Shown here: positions 1-6,962 of the stretch, piece after piece
Numbering within the stretch: position 1 is the stretch's first letter
Layout of the letters: each line of letters begins with the position of its first letter
Program-made: the position numbers and the translations under genes
Source: Bacteroidota bacterium
GTDB lineage: Bacteria; Bacteroidota; Rhodothermia; Rhodothermales; UBA10348
Direction: 5' to 3'
Length of the DNA: 8,731 nt
Assembly (NCBI GenBank): GCA_004356265.1
Contig: SMXK01000101.1
Location: 1 to 8,731 of the forward strand
The notes under the pieces: generated by a model
What the model saw: only the letters and a program-made list of their open reading frames with translations
What the model was told of the DNA's origin: nothing
The model's database searches: none

Positions 1-2
1 CT

Positions 3-644
3 GCGATGTTCAGTCTCTCAATGTCTATGCTCGGTGTCGGTGTCGGAGCGCATGTCGTGTTGACTTCGCCGGCAGGAGGTGAAATCTTTGAAGTTGGGCA
101 GGAGGTATCAGTCTCGTGGGACTTGAATGTACTCCACGTACAAATCGACTGGGATTTGTACTTTTCACCCGATGGAGGTGCGACCTGGCAGCTGGTTGTG
201 GCAAGTATCCCGAATGCGGCATTGTCGACTACCTGGACCATCGCCAAGACCACTCAGCCTACTGAACGGGGGAGGCTCAGAATTGTACAGGATAACGTGG
301 AGATGGACTACGAATCCGAAAGTTTCAACTTTACGATCCGCGCAATATCGACAGAGGCCGAGATCCCCGCGGGAATTCCGGTCTCTTCCGAGCTGCGTGG
401 GACGTATCCCAATCCTTTCTCGGCCTCAACCACAATTGAGTATCAAGTCGACGAAAGCGACCAGGTGCGCATCTCCGTTTTTGACCTCCAGGGCCGCCAG
501 GTAGCAGTATTGGTTGATACAAGAAAACCGGCGGGGATGCATTCTACAGTGTGGAGTCCAGTCTTTTTGTCTCCGGGAACGTATCTGATAAGAATGGAAA
601 CGGGCAATCAGTTCGATTCAAGAACCGTTCAGCTGGTCAGGTAG
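3..644 (+). CDS. T9SS-exported protein with Kre9/KNH-like Ig domain (5' end probably outside window)
   Basis: A secreted protein of about 212 residues counted from the ATG at 6. The frame is open to the window edge. The N-terminus (MFSLSMSMLGVGVGA) is hydrophobic but has no Lys/Arg, so the true start may lie upstream and the gene is treated as 5'-partial. Residues ~16-105 (VVLTSPAGGEIFEVGQEVSV..., SWDL, YFSPDGGATW) resemble the Kre9/KNH-type Ig-like domain often found in bacterial surface proteins. Residues ~125-212 form a type A T9SS C-terminal sorting domain: the YPNPF motif, the strand VRISVFDLQGRQV, the SPGTYLIRM strand, and a terminal segment ending QLVR. Family knowledge says such a tail directs export across the outer membrane, with removal and surface attachment. 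The N-terminal domain has no visible catalytic residues, so an adhesive or structural role is only a guess. It converges on the minus-strand gene ending at 705. Confidence 0.85.
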   Translation, partial: AMFSLSMSMLGVGVGAHVVLTSPAGGEIFEVGQEVSVSWDLNVLHVQIDWDLYFSPDGGATWQLVVASIPNAALSTTWTIAKTTQPTERGRLRIVQDNVEMDYESESFNFTIRAISTEAEIPAGIPVSSELRGTYPNPFSASTTIEYQVDESDQVRISVFDLQGRQVAVLVDTRKPAGMHSTVWSPVFLSPGTYLIRMETGNQFDSRTVQLVR

Positions 645-704
645 ACCCCGTTCGGATGTTTAGTGAAACCAGAATCTCTGTCACCGTCGGCGAAATAGGA
701 CAGA

Positions 705-1118
705 TCAATCTCTCGGGCTCGGAGAAATTGACTTCGAGACGACAATGGAGATGAGAGCCAGATTGACGCTGGACATCAGCCATCCCAGTGAATGACTGCC
801 CATCACTGCAGAATCGGTTAGAGCAGAAATAGAACTAATAAAAAACGCTATAAGCGAAAGCACTGCACCGATTTGAGATACTATCTGCCACAGTTGAGAC
901 CGGCCCTCCGCATCCCTGAATGCATGCATTTCCTTGTCAAAAAGAGCCCACGACTGAACACCTGAAAAGGCTCTGGCGATTATCAACAGCGTGATACTCC
1001 CAACCGAAAACACGATTGGTTCCATTCCAAGTATGTTTGACAACATGAACGAGGAGATGGCGGCGATTAGCAACATGGCGGCGGCGATGACTACCATGAC
1101 TTTTACACTCGGCTTCAT
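705..1118 (-). CDS. Small four-helix integral membrane protein, unknown family
   Basis: With the ATG at 1118-1116 this is a 137-residue protein with four predicted membrane helices at about residues 6-27, 34-51, 77-100 and 111-129. A charged, probably amphipathic loop (ALFDKEMHAFRDAEGRSQLW) lies between helices 2 and 3. I do not recognise the family. The frame stays open up to an ATG at 1319, which would add 67 residues (MIPHKWRYRHYLK...). That extension is polar, has several Cys and no membrane or domain character, so I prefer the inner start, MKPSVKV, which leads straight into the first helix. Neither start has a clear Shine-Dalgarno sequence. It lies downstream of, and on the same strand as, the TetR-type regulator, with an operator-like palindrome at 1327-1343 between them. 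A role in efflux, stress or envelope biology under that repressor is inference from position only. Confidence 0.6.
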   Translation of the reverse strand: MKPSVKVMVVIAAAMLLIAAISSFMLSNILGMEPIVFSVGSITLLIIARAFSGVQSWALFDKEMHAFRDAEGRSQLWQIVSQIGAVLSLIAFFISSISALTDSAVMGSHSLGWLMSSVNLALISIVVSKSISPSPRD

Positions 1119-1326
1119 AGGACTGCGATATTTGGTGGGTTTGAAGTCACAACCAACGGAATTCTGCGCCGAGGTGCACATTCTACAAGAAATAGGCCAG
1201 CTGAGGTTGTAAACAGTTGTCGTTTCGGAAGGAGTATAGAGGACTGATCGGCTCTGATCGCGTAAGGCACCGTCCAGGATCTTCAGATAGTGACGATACC
1301 GCCATTTATGGGGTATCATGTGAGTA

Positions 1327-1343
1327 AGTGACTAGTCAGTCAT
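1327..1343 (-). promoter_or_regulatory. Operator-like palindrome upstream of the four-helix membrane protein gene
   Basis: The core TGACTAGTCA (1329-1338) is a perfect 10-bp palindrome. Read on the minus strand the site is ATGACTGACTAGTCACT. An A/T-rich box TAATATTA lies immediately upstream (minus-strand reading, 1351-1344). The site shares the TGAC-GA...GT-AC pattern with the palindrome upstream of the tetR-type gene (10 of 17 positions when aligned), and the box-to-operator spacing is the same. It is therefore a plausible second target of the same repressor. Binding is not shown by sequence alone. Confidence 0.4.
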
Positions 1344-1360
1344 TAATATTATTAGAATGT

Positions 1361-1942
1361 TTATTCCAGTGTGAGCAAAGCCATTTCTGCCGCTGCGAAC
1401 GGATCCTGAGAGACCAGTTGCATTTTGCCAGCCGTTAATAATCCAGCTTTTACATACAACACGTAACTGGCCAGTTCGTCGGCAGTCTTGTCGGTTCTGA
1501 ATTCTCCGAGAGCCTGCCCCCGTTCGATGGCCATGGACACGTTTTTGCGAGCAGAATCCATGAATGCACCAATCAATTCTTTTACTTCTTTGTCGTGAGG
1601 GGCCAGTTCAACAACTGAGTTCATCATAAAACATCCTTTCGCAACTGGACCACAAGTACAGTCGCTCAATGCCATTCGCATAAAACTTCCAACCGCTTCT
1701 TTGGGCGATTCTACTTCTTCAAACAGTTGTTTCAAATGGTCCATCCCGTAGGTCATGTAATGGGTCAGGGCCGCAATAAAAAGTTGGTGTTTATCCCCGA
1801 AGGCTTTGTAGATACTGCCTTTATGCAAGTCCATCGCCGCCATTAAGTCGACCATCGAAGTGGATTCGTACCCGTTGAGCCAGAATACCTGCATTGCGGC
1901 CGTCAACGCTTCCACGGTATCAAATTCTCTTGGTCGTCCCAT
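1361..1942 (-). CDS. TetR/AcrR-family transcriptional repressor
   Basis: A cytoplasmic DNA-binding regulator of 193 residues, a normal length for TetR-type repressors. The N-terminus MGRPREFDTVEALTAAMQVFWLNGYESTS is the classic start of this family. The helix-turn-helix covers about residues 28-48 (TSMVDLMAAMDLHKGSIYKAFGDK), with the recognition-helix pattern GSIYKAFGDK. Residues ~55-190 are the helical ligand-binding and dimerisation domain. That domain contains Cys95, Cys97 and Cys104 in the stretch SDCTCGPVAKGCFMMNSVVELAP. Related regulators have G-C at the last position; the extra CxC may bear on ligand or redox sensing, but this is not established. The gene is divergent from the large dehydrogenase-like gene. 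A palindrome inside the shared 177-base gap overlaps the expected transcription start, which suggests autorepression. The inducer is unknown. The start at 1942 is favoured because GRPREFD follows directly. Confidence 0.93.
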   Translation of the reverse strand: MGRPREFDTVEALTAAMQVFWLNGYESTSMVDLMAAMDLHKGSIYKAFGDKHQLFIAALTHYMTYGMDHLKQLFEEVESPKEAVGSFMRMALSDCTCGPVAKGCFMMNSVVELAPHDKEVKELIGAFMDSARKNVSMAIERGQALGEFRTDKTADELASYVLYVKAGLLTAGKMQLVSQDPFAAAEMALLTLE

Positions 1943-1994
1943 AAAGATTATTTATGTAGCTGGATTGCAGTATTTGTTCGCCACATTACGAAAA

Positions 1995-2013
1995 TGTTAC
2001 CGATCGGTCAACA
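1995..2013. promoter_or_regulatory. TetR-type operator in the divergent intergenic region
   Basis: TGTTACCGATCGGTCAACA contains the perfect 10-bp palindrome ACCGATCGGT (1999-2008), flanked by TGTT and AACA arms offset by one base. ACC/GGT half-sites are typical of TetR-family operators, including the GACC-N4-GGTC box of E. coli NemR. It sits between the repressor gene (minus) and the large gene (plus), directly downstream of a promoter-like box for the repressor. Occupancy there would block repressor transcription and could also affect the large gene. Confidence 0.6.
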
Positions 2014-2019
2014 AATATA
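2012..2019 (-). promoter_or_regulatory. Bacteroidota-type -7 box for the TetR-type regulator
   Basis: On the minus strand the sequence reads TATATTTG, an exact match to the TAnnTTTG -7 element described for Bacteroidota. It abuts the operator-like palindrome, so transcription would start within the operator (about position 2005) and leave a leader of roughly 60 bases before the ATG at 1942. No clean TTG -33 element was found at the usual distance, which keeps this tentative. Confidence 0.4.
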
Positions 2020-2119
2020 TTCTGTAAGTGAATAGATAGCTGAATTGGAATCGAATTTCTTGGATATAACCATCTTCAGAACGATTTTACGGGCCCACTC
2101 AAGTTGCAAACTCCCCGGG

Positions 2120-5005
2120 ATGAGAAAATATATACTGATCGTCGCAGGCATCTTAGTAATCAGTAGCGAACTGGAAGCCCGAGCATTTCAGCAGGCGGGT
2201 GACGCCGATCAAAATGCAGTCATCGTACTGCCGGAGAATATCCCTGACGCGCGCGTCATCCCTCCGAACGCGGCGATTGTTGATTTCCAGATACAAGACG
2301 GATTTGAAGTGCAGCTGGTCGCAGCCGAGCCAGACATAGTGGATCCGGTAGCGATTACGTTCGACGAAGATGGCGCTATATGGGCCGTCGAAATGCGAGG
2401 ATATATGCCTACGATTTCTGGCGAGGGAGAATCTGATCCGGTTGGCCGAATTGTTGTACTGCGCGACCTTGACGGGGATGGCTTTTTTGAAACGTCCTCA
2501 GTGTTCATGGACAGCCTGGTATTGCCCCGTGCCATTGCCGTCTATGCTGGCGGGGTCCTCGTAGCTGAGCCTCCCAATCTACTATTTATAGAAAGAAACG
2601 GGTATGAAGCTGGTGATATAACGATTGTTGACCGTGAATTTGCGATTGGCGGAAACCCGGAGCACCAGCCAAACGGATTGCTGCTGGCCATGGACAACTG
2701 GATTTATAATGCCAAATCTGATCAACGTTACCGGTATCGCGGAGGCGAGTGGGAAAAGGAAAAAACCGAATATCGTGGCCAATGGGGAATCAGTCAGGAC
2801 AATTGGGGGCGGCTGTTTTACAACGACAACAGCCAGGTATTACGAGGTGACGAGTTTATGCCCAACCTTGTAAGCAGCAATCCTCACCGCGCACCGGCAA
2901 AGTTGAACGCGTACGGATCGATCAGAACGTCGAATCGAGTCTATCCTCGAAGGGTAAATCCAGGAGTTAACCGGGCATATCGGCCGGAGACTTTGGATGA
3001 AACCGGTAGGCTTGTAAATGTGACCTCCGCGGCTGGTCCCGTGATCTATCGTGGTGACAATTTTCCCCGTCGATTCAACGGCGATGCTTTCGTGTCGGAA
3101 ACCGCCGGAAATCTTGTAATGCGGGTCGCCATGAGGGACTCTGCCGGCATTGTTATCGGCGCGGCTCCTTATGTGAATGACGAATATTTAACTGCGACCG
3201 ACGAACGTTTTCGTCCCGTGAACGGATATAGTGCGCCTGATGGCTCGTTGTATATTGTGGATATGTATCGTGGTGTAATACAACATGTTACGTATCTTAC
3301 AGACTATTTGAAGCGACAGATTGCCGACCGTAACTTAGCGCTGCCTCTGGGCCTGGGTCGGATCTACAGGATGAAATGGTCAAATGCGACATTGTCGCAG
3401 GGTCCCCGGTTGAGTGAAGCAACGAATTCGGATCTGGTTGGTCATTTAGACCATCCAAACGGCTGGTGGAGAGATACCGCTCAACGGCTTTTGATAGAGC
3501 GCAGTGCGGTGGGCGAGAAGTCTGCCCTGTGGGCTGTTGCCTTGGATGATAACGCCCCGATTTCCCAACTTCACGCCTTGTGGACACTTGAGGGGCTCGG
3601 TTTACTCTCGCCAGCTGACTTACAGGCTGCCGCCGATGTGTCTTCAAATCCTAAAGTCTTGGGGTCTATCGCGCACCTGGGTGTTATTATACGTGGCATT
3701 CAGACTGACGAAGCATTGGCAGTAATGGCATCGATTTCTGTCGATGCTGTACCTGAAACCGCTGTTTATGTCGCAGCGGCGGCATCCAGAATTGAGCCCG
3801 GGTCGAGCGACGCAGCCTGGCGATTGCAGATTCGACTGCACGAACAGTTTCCTGATGACATACGCCTCGTAGATGTGATTGTGGGGGCGCTGGAAGATCG
3901 CGAGGCCGAGTTCCTTGATCTTGCTGAATCTGTCGGCTTGACTGACGGAAACCTCTTTCAAGCTGTTTCCAGCGCCGCCGGGATGGCGTTGGTTCAGCCG
4001 GCGGCGTTGGTTGAATTATTTCCGAACCTGGATGCTCGTAAGATCTCCAGAGGCAAGTCCTTATACCTGACCATTTGTGCAGCGTGTCATGGTGCGGACG
4101 GCGGAGGCCTTGCATCAACAGCACCACCTCTTGTCCGGTCTCAGTGGGTGCTGCAAGATCCTGATCGTTTGATTCGCCTGGTTCTCGATGGAATGGACGG
4201 GCCTGTCGAGGTGGACGGTGTCCGATATTCGAGCCCCGACATCCAGCCTGTAATGCCCGGGGTTCGAACTACGCAAATGAGCGACGAAGATATAGCGGCA
4301 ATTCTATCGTTCATAAGGACGCAGTTGGGGCCACAAAGCACTCAGGTCACGACCGAAGATGTGCGGCGAGTCCGGGCTGAAAGTTCATCGGGTGCAATAC
4401 ACAATACTCAATCACTTAAATCATCGGAAGATGGCTGGACGTCTCTATTTGACGGGAATACGCTGGATGGCTGGACGCAGATTAATGGTTCTGCGACTTA
4501 CGAGGTTCGGGACGGAACCATCGTCGGCCGTACAGTGCACAATTCCCCGAATTCATTCCTCGCGACCGATCGCATGTACGGAGATTTTATTCTGGAACTG
4601 GAATTCAAAGTTGACCCATCTATGAATTCAGGTATTCAAATCCGGAGCACTTCAGACCCTGAGATAATGCGGGGTCGTGTTCACGGCTATCAGGTTGAAA
4701 TCGACCCGTCTGACCGGGCCTGGACGGGCGGGTTGTACGACGAAGGCCGGCGAGGTTGGTTATTCGACCTTCGCGGAACGCCAGCGGCACAGAAGGCATT
4801 CAAACAGAACGAGTGGAATCATTTTCGAATTGAGGCTCACGGGTCACACATTCGCACCTGGCTAAATGGGGTCTTGGCGACCGATATGATCGACACGATG
4901 ACTGACGAAGGTATAATCGCGCTTCAAGTTCACGGGATTTCATCTGACGCCACCGCCGGCACCGAAATACGTTGGCGTAACCTGCGAATCAAAAGCGAAA
5001 AATAG
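2120..5005 (+). CDS. PVC-type dehydrogenase propeller / cytochrome c / DUF1080 (3-keto-disaccharide hydrolase) fusion
   Basis: A 961-residue exported multidomain protein. The ATG at 2120 is chosen over an in-frame TTG at 2045 because MRKYILIVAGILVISS starts a signal peptide with an AxA-type site (ARA, residues 20-22). Residues ~50-420 match the PVC-type putative membrane-bound dehydrogenase propeller: DGFEVQLVAAEPDIVDPVAI, DEDGAIWAVEMRGYMP, a DLDGDG calcium-like loop at ~116, EHQPNGLLL, and the strongly conserved FRPVNGY..PDGSLYIVDMYRGVIQH (364-389). Residues ~436-630 are helical and HEAT-like, starting with HPNGWWRDTAQRLL. Residues ~638-735 are a cytochrome c domain with haem site CAACH (Cys653, Cys656, His657) and likely axial Met712 in VMPG. 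Residues ~771-958 are DUF1080 (SLFDGNTLDGWTQ, NSGIQIRS, YQVEID). A likely role is periplasmic oxidation of a sugar or alcohol, electron transfer to haem, and action on the product; the substrate is unknown. The gene stands alone on this strand. Confidence 0.9.
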   Translation: MRKYILIVAGILVISSELEARAFQQAGDADQNAVIVLPENIPDARVIPPNAAIVDFQIQDGFEVQLVAAEPDIVDPVAITFDEDGAIWAVEMRGYMPTISGEGESDPVGRIVVLRDLDGDGFFETSSVFMDSLVLPRAIAVYAGGVLVAEPPNLLFIERNGYEAGDITIVDREFAIGGNPEHQPNGLLLAMDNWIYNAKSDQRYRYRGGEWEKEKTEYRGQWGISQDNWGRLFYNDNSQVLRGDEFMPNLVSSNPHRAPAKLNAYGSIRTSNRVYPRRVNPGVNRAYRPETLDETGRLVNVTSAAGPVIYRGDNFPRRFNGDAFVSETAGNLVMRVAMRDSAGIVIGAAPYVNDEYLTATDERFRPVNGYSAPDGSLYIVDMYRGVIQHVTYLTDYLKRQIADRNLALPLGLGRIYRMKWSNATLSQGPRLSEATNSDLVGHLDHPNGWWRDTAQRLLIERSAVGEKSALWAVALDDNAPISQLHALWTLEGLGLLSPADLQAAADVSSNPKVLGSIAHLGVIIRGIQTDEALAVMASISVDAVPETAVYVAAAASRIEPGSSDAAWRLQIRLHEQFPDDIRLVDVIVGALEDREAEFLDLAESVGLTDGNLFQAVSSAAGMALVQPAALVELFPNLDARKISRGKSLYLTICAACHGADGGGLASTAPPLVRSQWVLQDPDRLIRLVLDGMDGPVEVDGVRYSSPDIQPVMPGVRTTQMSDEDIAAILSFIRTQLGPQSTQVTTEDVRRVRAESSSGAIHNTQSLKSSEDGWTSLFDGNTLDGWTQINGSATYEVRDGTIVGRTVHNSPNSFLATDRMYGDFILELEFKVDPSMNSGIQIRSTSDPEIMRGRVHGYQVEIDPSDRAWTGGLYDEGRRGWLFDLRGTPAAQKAFKQNEWNHFRIEAHGSHIRTWLNGVLATDMIDTMTDEGIIALQVHGISSDATAGTEIRWRNLRIKSEK

Positions 5006-5086
5006 TTCTCCGCGAAGCATAACAATCCAACTTTGTACCCACGTAGGTGAAGAGTCCCATACGGATACAGACTTAATCCTTGCAGT

Positions 5087-5107
5087 TTACGAGAACGATT
5101 CTCGACG
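5087..5107 (-). terminator. Weak stem-loop just after the stop of the small exported protein
   Basis: CGAGAA-CGA-TTCTCG (5090-5104) forms a 6-bp stem with a 3-base loop, three bases beyond the TAA at 5110-5108 on the minus strand. It lies in the 102-base convergent gap after the large gene (5006-5107) and could serve either strand. No T-run follows on either side, so it is at best a poor intrinsic terminator. The rest of the gap holds nothing recognisable. Confidence 0.2.
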
Positions 5108-5500
5108 TTAATCGAACTTGATTGTAGTGAGTCTATGAGGTGCATCCGTCTCTACCGAGAATTGGAAGTCGAAATCTCCCTGTTCACTTTCATACGATGA
5201 GCCGACTGTGGTAGGTCCAATTGGCCTAAAACTGGTCGCGGTAAATCCATCTAGTCGATCGCGCACGTCTACGATGAAATCCATTAGACCATCACCTTTT
5301 TCTTCGATCAATGACGGTGCGATGACATCACTGATTACGGCTTCCAGGTCGTCTTCATCCGCCTGCAACAGGGTTCGGAGGTGCTGAATAGCGCGGCCGC
5401 GTGGGGAGTTTGGGTCTGGTCCTTGTTGAGCAGATGCCGCGACTGGCAGCAATATCGAAAGGAATAAGACTAACAGAACTGCCAGCTGGTTGTTTTTCAT
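5108..5500 (-). CDS. Small exported protein of unknown function
   Basis: 130 residues from the ATG at 5500. This start is preferred to one at 5533 because MKNNQLAVLLVLFLSILLPVAASA is a textbook signal peptide with ASA|QQ cleavage at residue 24. The mature part is acidic: a helical region (~34-85, RGRAIQHLRTLLQADEDDLEAVISDVIAPSL, then MDFIVDVRDRLDG), then beta-strand-like segments (ATSFRPIGPTTVGSSY, GDFDFQFSVETDAPHRLTTIKFD). The helical half followed by a strand ending in 'xFxVETDxPHRLTTIxF' resembles the small domain that precedes the catalytic domain in some exported serine hydrolases and S41 peptidases. Here it stands alone with no catalytic part and no frame disruption visible. That resemblance is from memory of the pattern and is weak. 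It converges on the large fusion gene with a 102-base gap and has its own promoter region to the right. Confidence 0.75.
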   Translation of the reverse strand: MKNNQLAVLLVLFLSILLPVAASAQQGPDPNSPRGRAIQHLRTLLQADEDDLEAVISDVIAPSLIEEKGDGLMDFIVDVRDRLDGFTATSFRPIGPTTVGSSYESEQGDFDFQFSVETDAPHRLTTIKFD

Positions 5501-5933
5501 GATTATTAAAATATGTGGTTTGAACGCATACAAAATGAGCTACTATAGAAGGCAACAGTAACGTCGGCGGGTGTCGAAGTATTGTGTGACTCTCAAAGCC
5601 GTAAAAAAATCACCCCGCATTTCTGGCTGTGTCTGTCTTCGACCTCCGAATCGGCTATATTTGGGGGTGGAAAGCAGTAAATATGTTGAATTGTATTCAA
5701 CCCAACTGTCTTTTCAACCAACACGCAGGGGCCACGTCTATGGAGAATGTTGCAAAAAAGCCGTGGCATTTGCCGTAGAGTTAAGGATACCCTCAGGGGG
5801 CAAAGAAAACAGATCCGTTCCACAGAAACGGATTCGTGGCGTTGCATAATTCGTTTGATCTGTCGATCATTGGACAAAATGCACCGGTCATCACGTTAAG
5901 CCTCTCCGCCTCGTATACAATTCTCTGCCAAAC
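5501..5933. other. 433-base divergent intergenic region without a convincing gene
   Basis: This gap lies between two divergent exported-protein genes, so it must hold promoters for both. Visible items are: a TATATTTG match to the Bacteroidota -7 element on the plus strand at 5656-5663; a 6-bp stem hairpin GTTGAA-TTGTA-TTCAAC at 5685-5701; a possible 31-codon reading frame 5683-5778 (+) with a purine-rich stretch upstream; and a TATACAAT box at 5914-5921, only 12 bases from the ATG at 5934. Longer frames in both directions have compositions unlike proteins (many Arg, Cys, Ser, Pro) and no recognisable motif. No tRNA or rRNA sequence is seen. Confidence 0.5.
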
Positions 5934-6962
5934 ATGCGCCAACTAAATTTCTCGATAATTCTCGCTGCACTCTGTGCGATTACGACGCCAGCGCTGTCAC
6001 AACTATCCGGCACCATAATCGTGGCCAATATGAGTGATAATTCTGTTACTATGATTGATGCAGCGTCCGGCGAAGCCATTGCTACGTTGCCATCGGGGCC
6101 GGCGCCGCATGAAGTAGCTGTTTCTCCTTCCGGTGAATGGGCCGTCGTTACGAACTACGGGAGTCAGAATAGCGTTGGTAACTCGTTGACGCTTATTGAC
6201 GTACGCGAGGCGGAGATTCACGATGTATTCGATCTGGGCGTATATGAACGTCCTCATGGAGTCGTTTTTCTTCCGGATAACCGGCACGTAGTAGTCACAA
6301 GCGAGGCCATGCGCGTGATTTTGTTTATTGACATCGAAAGCGGCGAAGTGATTGATACTGTGTCGACGACGCAGCGGGCATCGCACATGCTCGCCTCGAC
6401 ACCCGATGCAAGTGTCATATTTACTACAAATATTGTGGACGGAACGGTGACGCAGTTCAACGGGCTAGATCGAACCAGGAGCAGGGTTATTGAAGTCGCT
6501 CCGTTCGTCGAGGGTATCGCCCTCTCGCCCGATGGGGCTCGCGCATGGATCGGGAGTAATCGAGCCAGCCAGGTTCTGGTGCTGAATGTAGAAAGCGGCG
6601 AAGTCGAAAAAACCTACAATGATTTCGGGTTTCCGTATCGGATGGCTGTTATGCCTAACGGACGGTACGCGCTTCTGTGCGATCCTGGAAAATCTGAAAT
6701 CCGCGTAATCGATGCCCATACACTCGAACATGTCAAGACGATTTCGATCGACGGTTCGAAAGCCCTCGTGTCTTCGGAGTTTCCTGGTTCTGCGTCTCCG
6801 GAAGGGCTGGTGATAACTCCTGATAGTCGCTATGCGTTTGTTTCCCTGCAGGCCCTGAACCAGGTGGCAGCTATTGACCTGTCGACATTGGAGATCATAG
6901 AGCGATTTGACACAGGGGTCTGGCCCGACGGCATATCGTATTCGCCGTTGTCCGCTCGTTAG
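5934..6962 (+). CDS. Exported YVTN-family seven-bladed beta-propeller protein
   Basis: 342 residues. The signal peptide MRQLNFSIILAALCAITTPALSQ cleaves near ALS|Q (residue 22). The rest consists of tandem YVTN/NHL-like blades with the family pattern 'P..(V/I)(A/V)(V/L)SPDG..A(Y/W)(V/I)(T/S)N': APHEVAVSPSGEWAVVTNYG, RPHGVVFLPDNRHVVVTSE, SHMLASTPDASVIFTTN, FVEGIALSPDGARAWIGSN, PYRMAVMPNGRYALLCD, SPEGLVITPDSRYAFVSLQ, and a closing WPDGISYSP. That is about seven blades, enough for one closed propeller. Two blades share the exact 14-base sequence gaaagcggcgaagt (6336-6349 and 6591-6604), a trace of internal duplication. Such proteins usually act as periplasmic scaffolds or binding proteins, and some accompany quinoprotein or cytochrome systems. 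No catalytic or haem motif is present. Its stop overlaps that of the next, convergent gene by four bases. Confidence 0.88.
   Translation: MRQLNFSIILAALCAITTPALSQLSGTIIVANMSDNSVTMIDAASGEAIATLPSGPAPHEVAVSPSGEWAVVTNYGSQNSVGNSLTLIDVREAEIHDVFDLGVYERPHGVVFLPDNRHVVVTSEAMRVILFIDIESGEVIDTVSTTQRASHMLASTPDASVIFTTNIVDGTVTQFNGLDRTRSRVIEVAPFVEGIALSPDGARAWIGSNRASQVLVLNVESGEVEKTYNDFGFPYRMAVMPNGRYALLCDPGKSEIRVIDAHTLEHVKTISIDGSKALVSSEFPGSASPEGLVITPDSRYAFVSLQALNQVAAIDLSTLEIIERFDTGVWPDGISYSPLSAR

Noticed and set aside
127..504. Plus-strand frame of 125 codons inside the T9SS cargo gene
   Set aside because: It is rich in Arg/Ser/Pro with no motif, and it overlaps a frame with two recognisable domains.
2045..2119. 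In-frame TTG start adding 25 residues to the large fusion protein
   Set aside because: It would bury the signal peptide that begins at the ATG at 2120, and the added residues have no export character.
3297..4127. Minus-strand frames of 105-146 codons opposite the HEAT-like and cytochrome region
   Set aside because: Shadow frames of the fusion gene, with low-complexity Arg/Pro/Gln-rich translations and no known motif.
4431..4476. Direct repeat ATGGCTGGAC at 4431-4440 and 4467-4476
   Set aside because: It encodes the repeated DGW residues of the DUF1080 start (DGWTSLF...LDGWTQ), so it reflects protein sequence, not a mobile or regulatory repeat.
5571..5877. Overlapping frames of about 92-94 codons on both strands in the intergenic gap
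   Set aside because: The translations have random-looking composition, the plus frame needs a non-ATG start, and no domain or ribosome-binding site supports either.
6003..6386. Minus-strand frame of 127 codons inside the YVTN propeller gene
   Set aside because: Shadow frame; the repetitive plus-strand blades and signal peptide explain the region.
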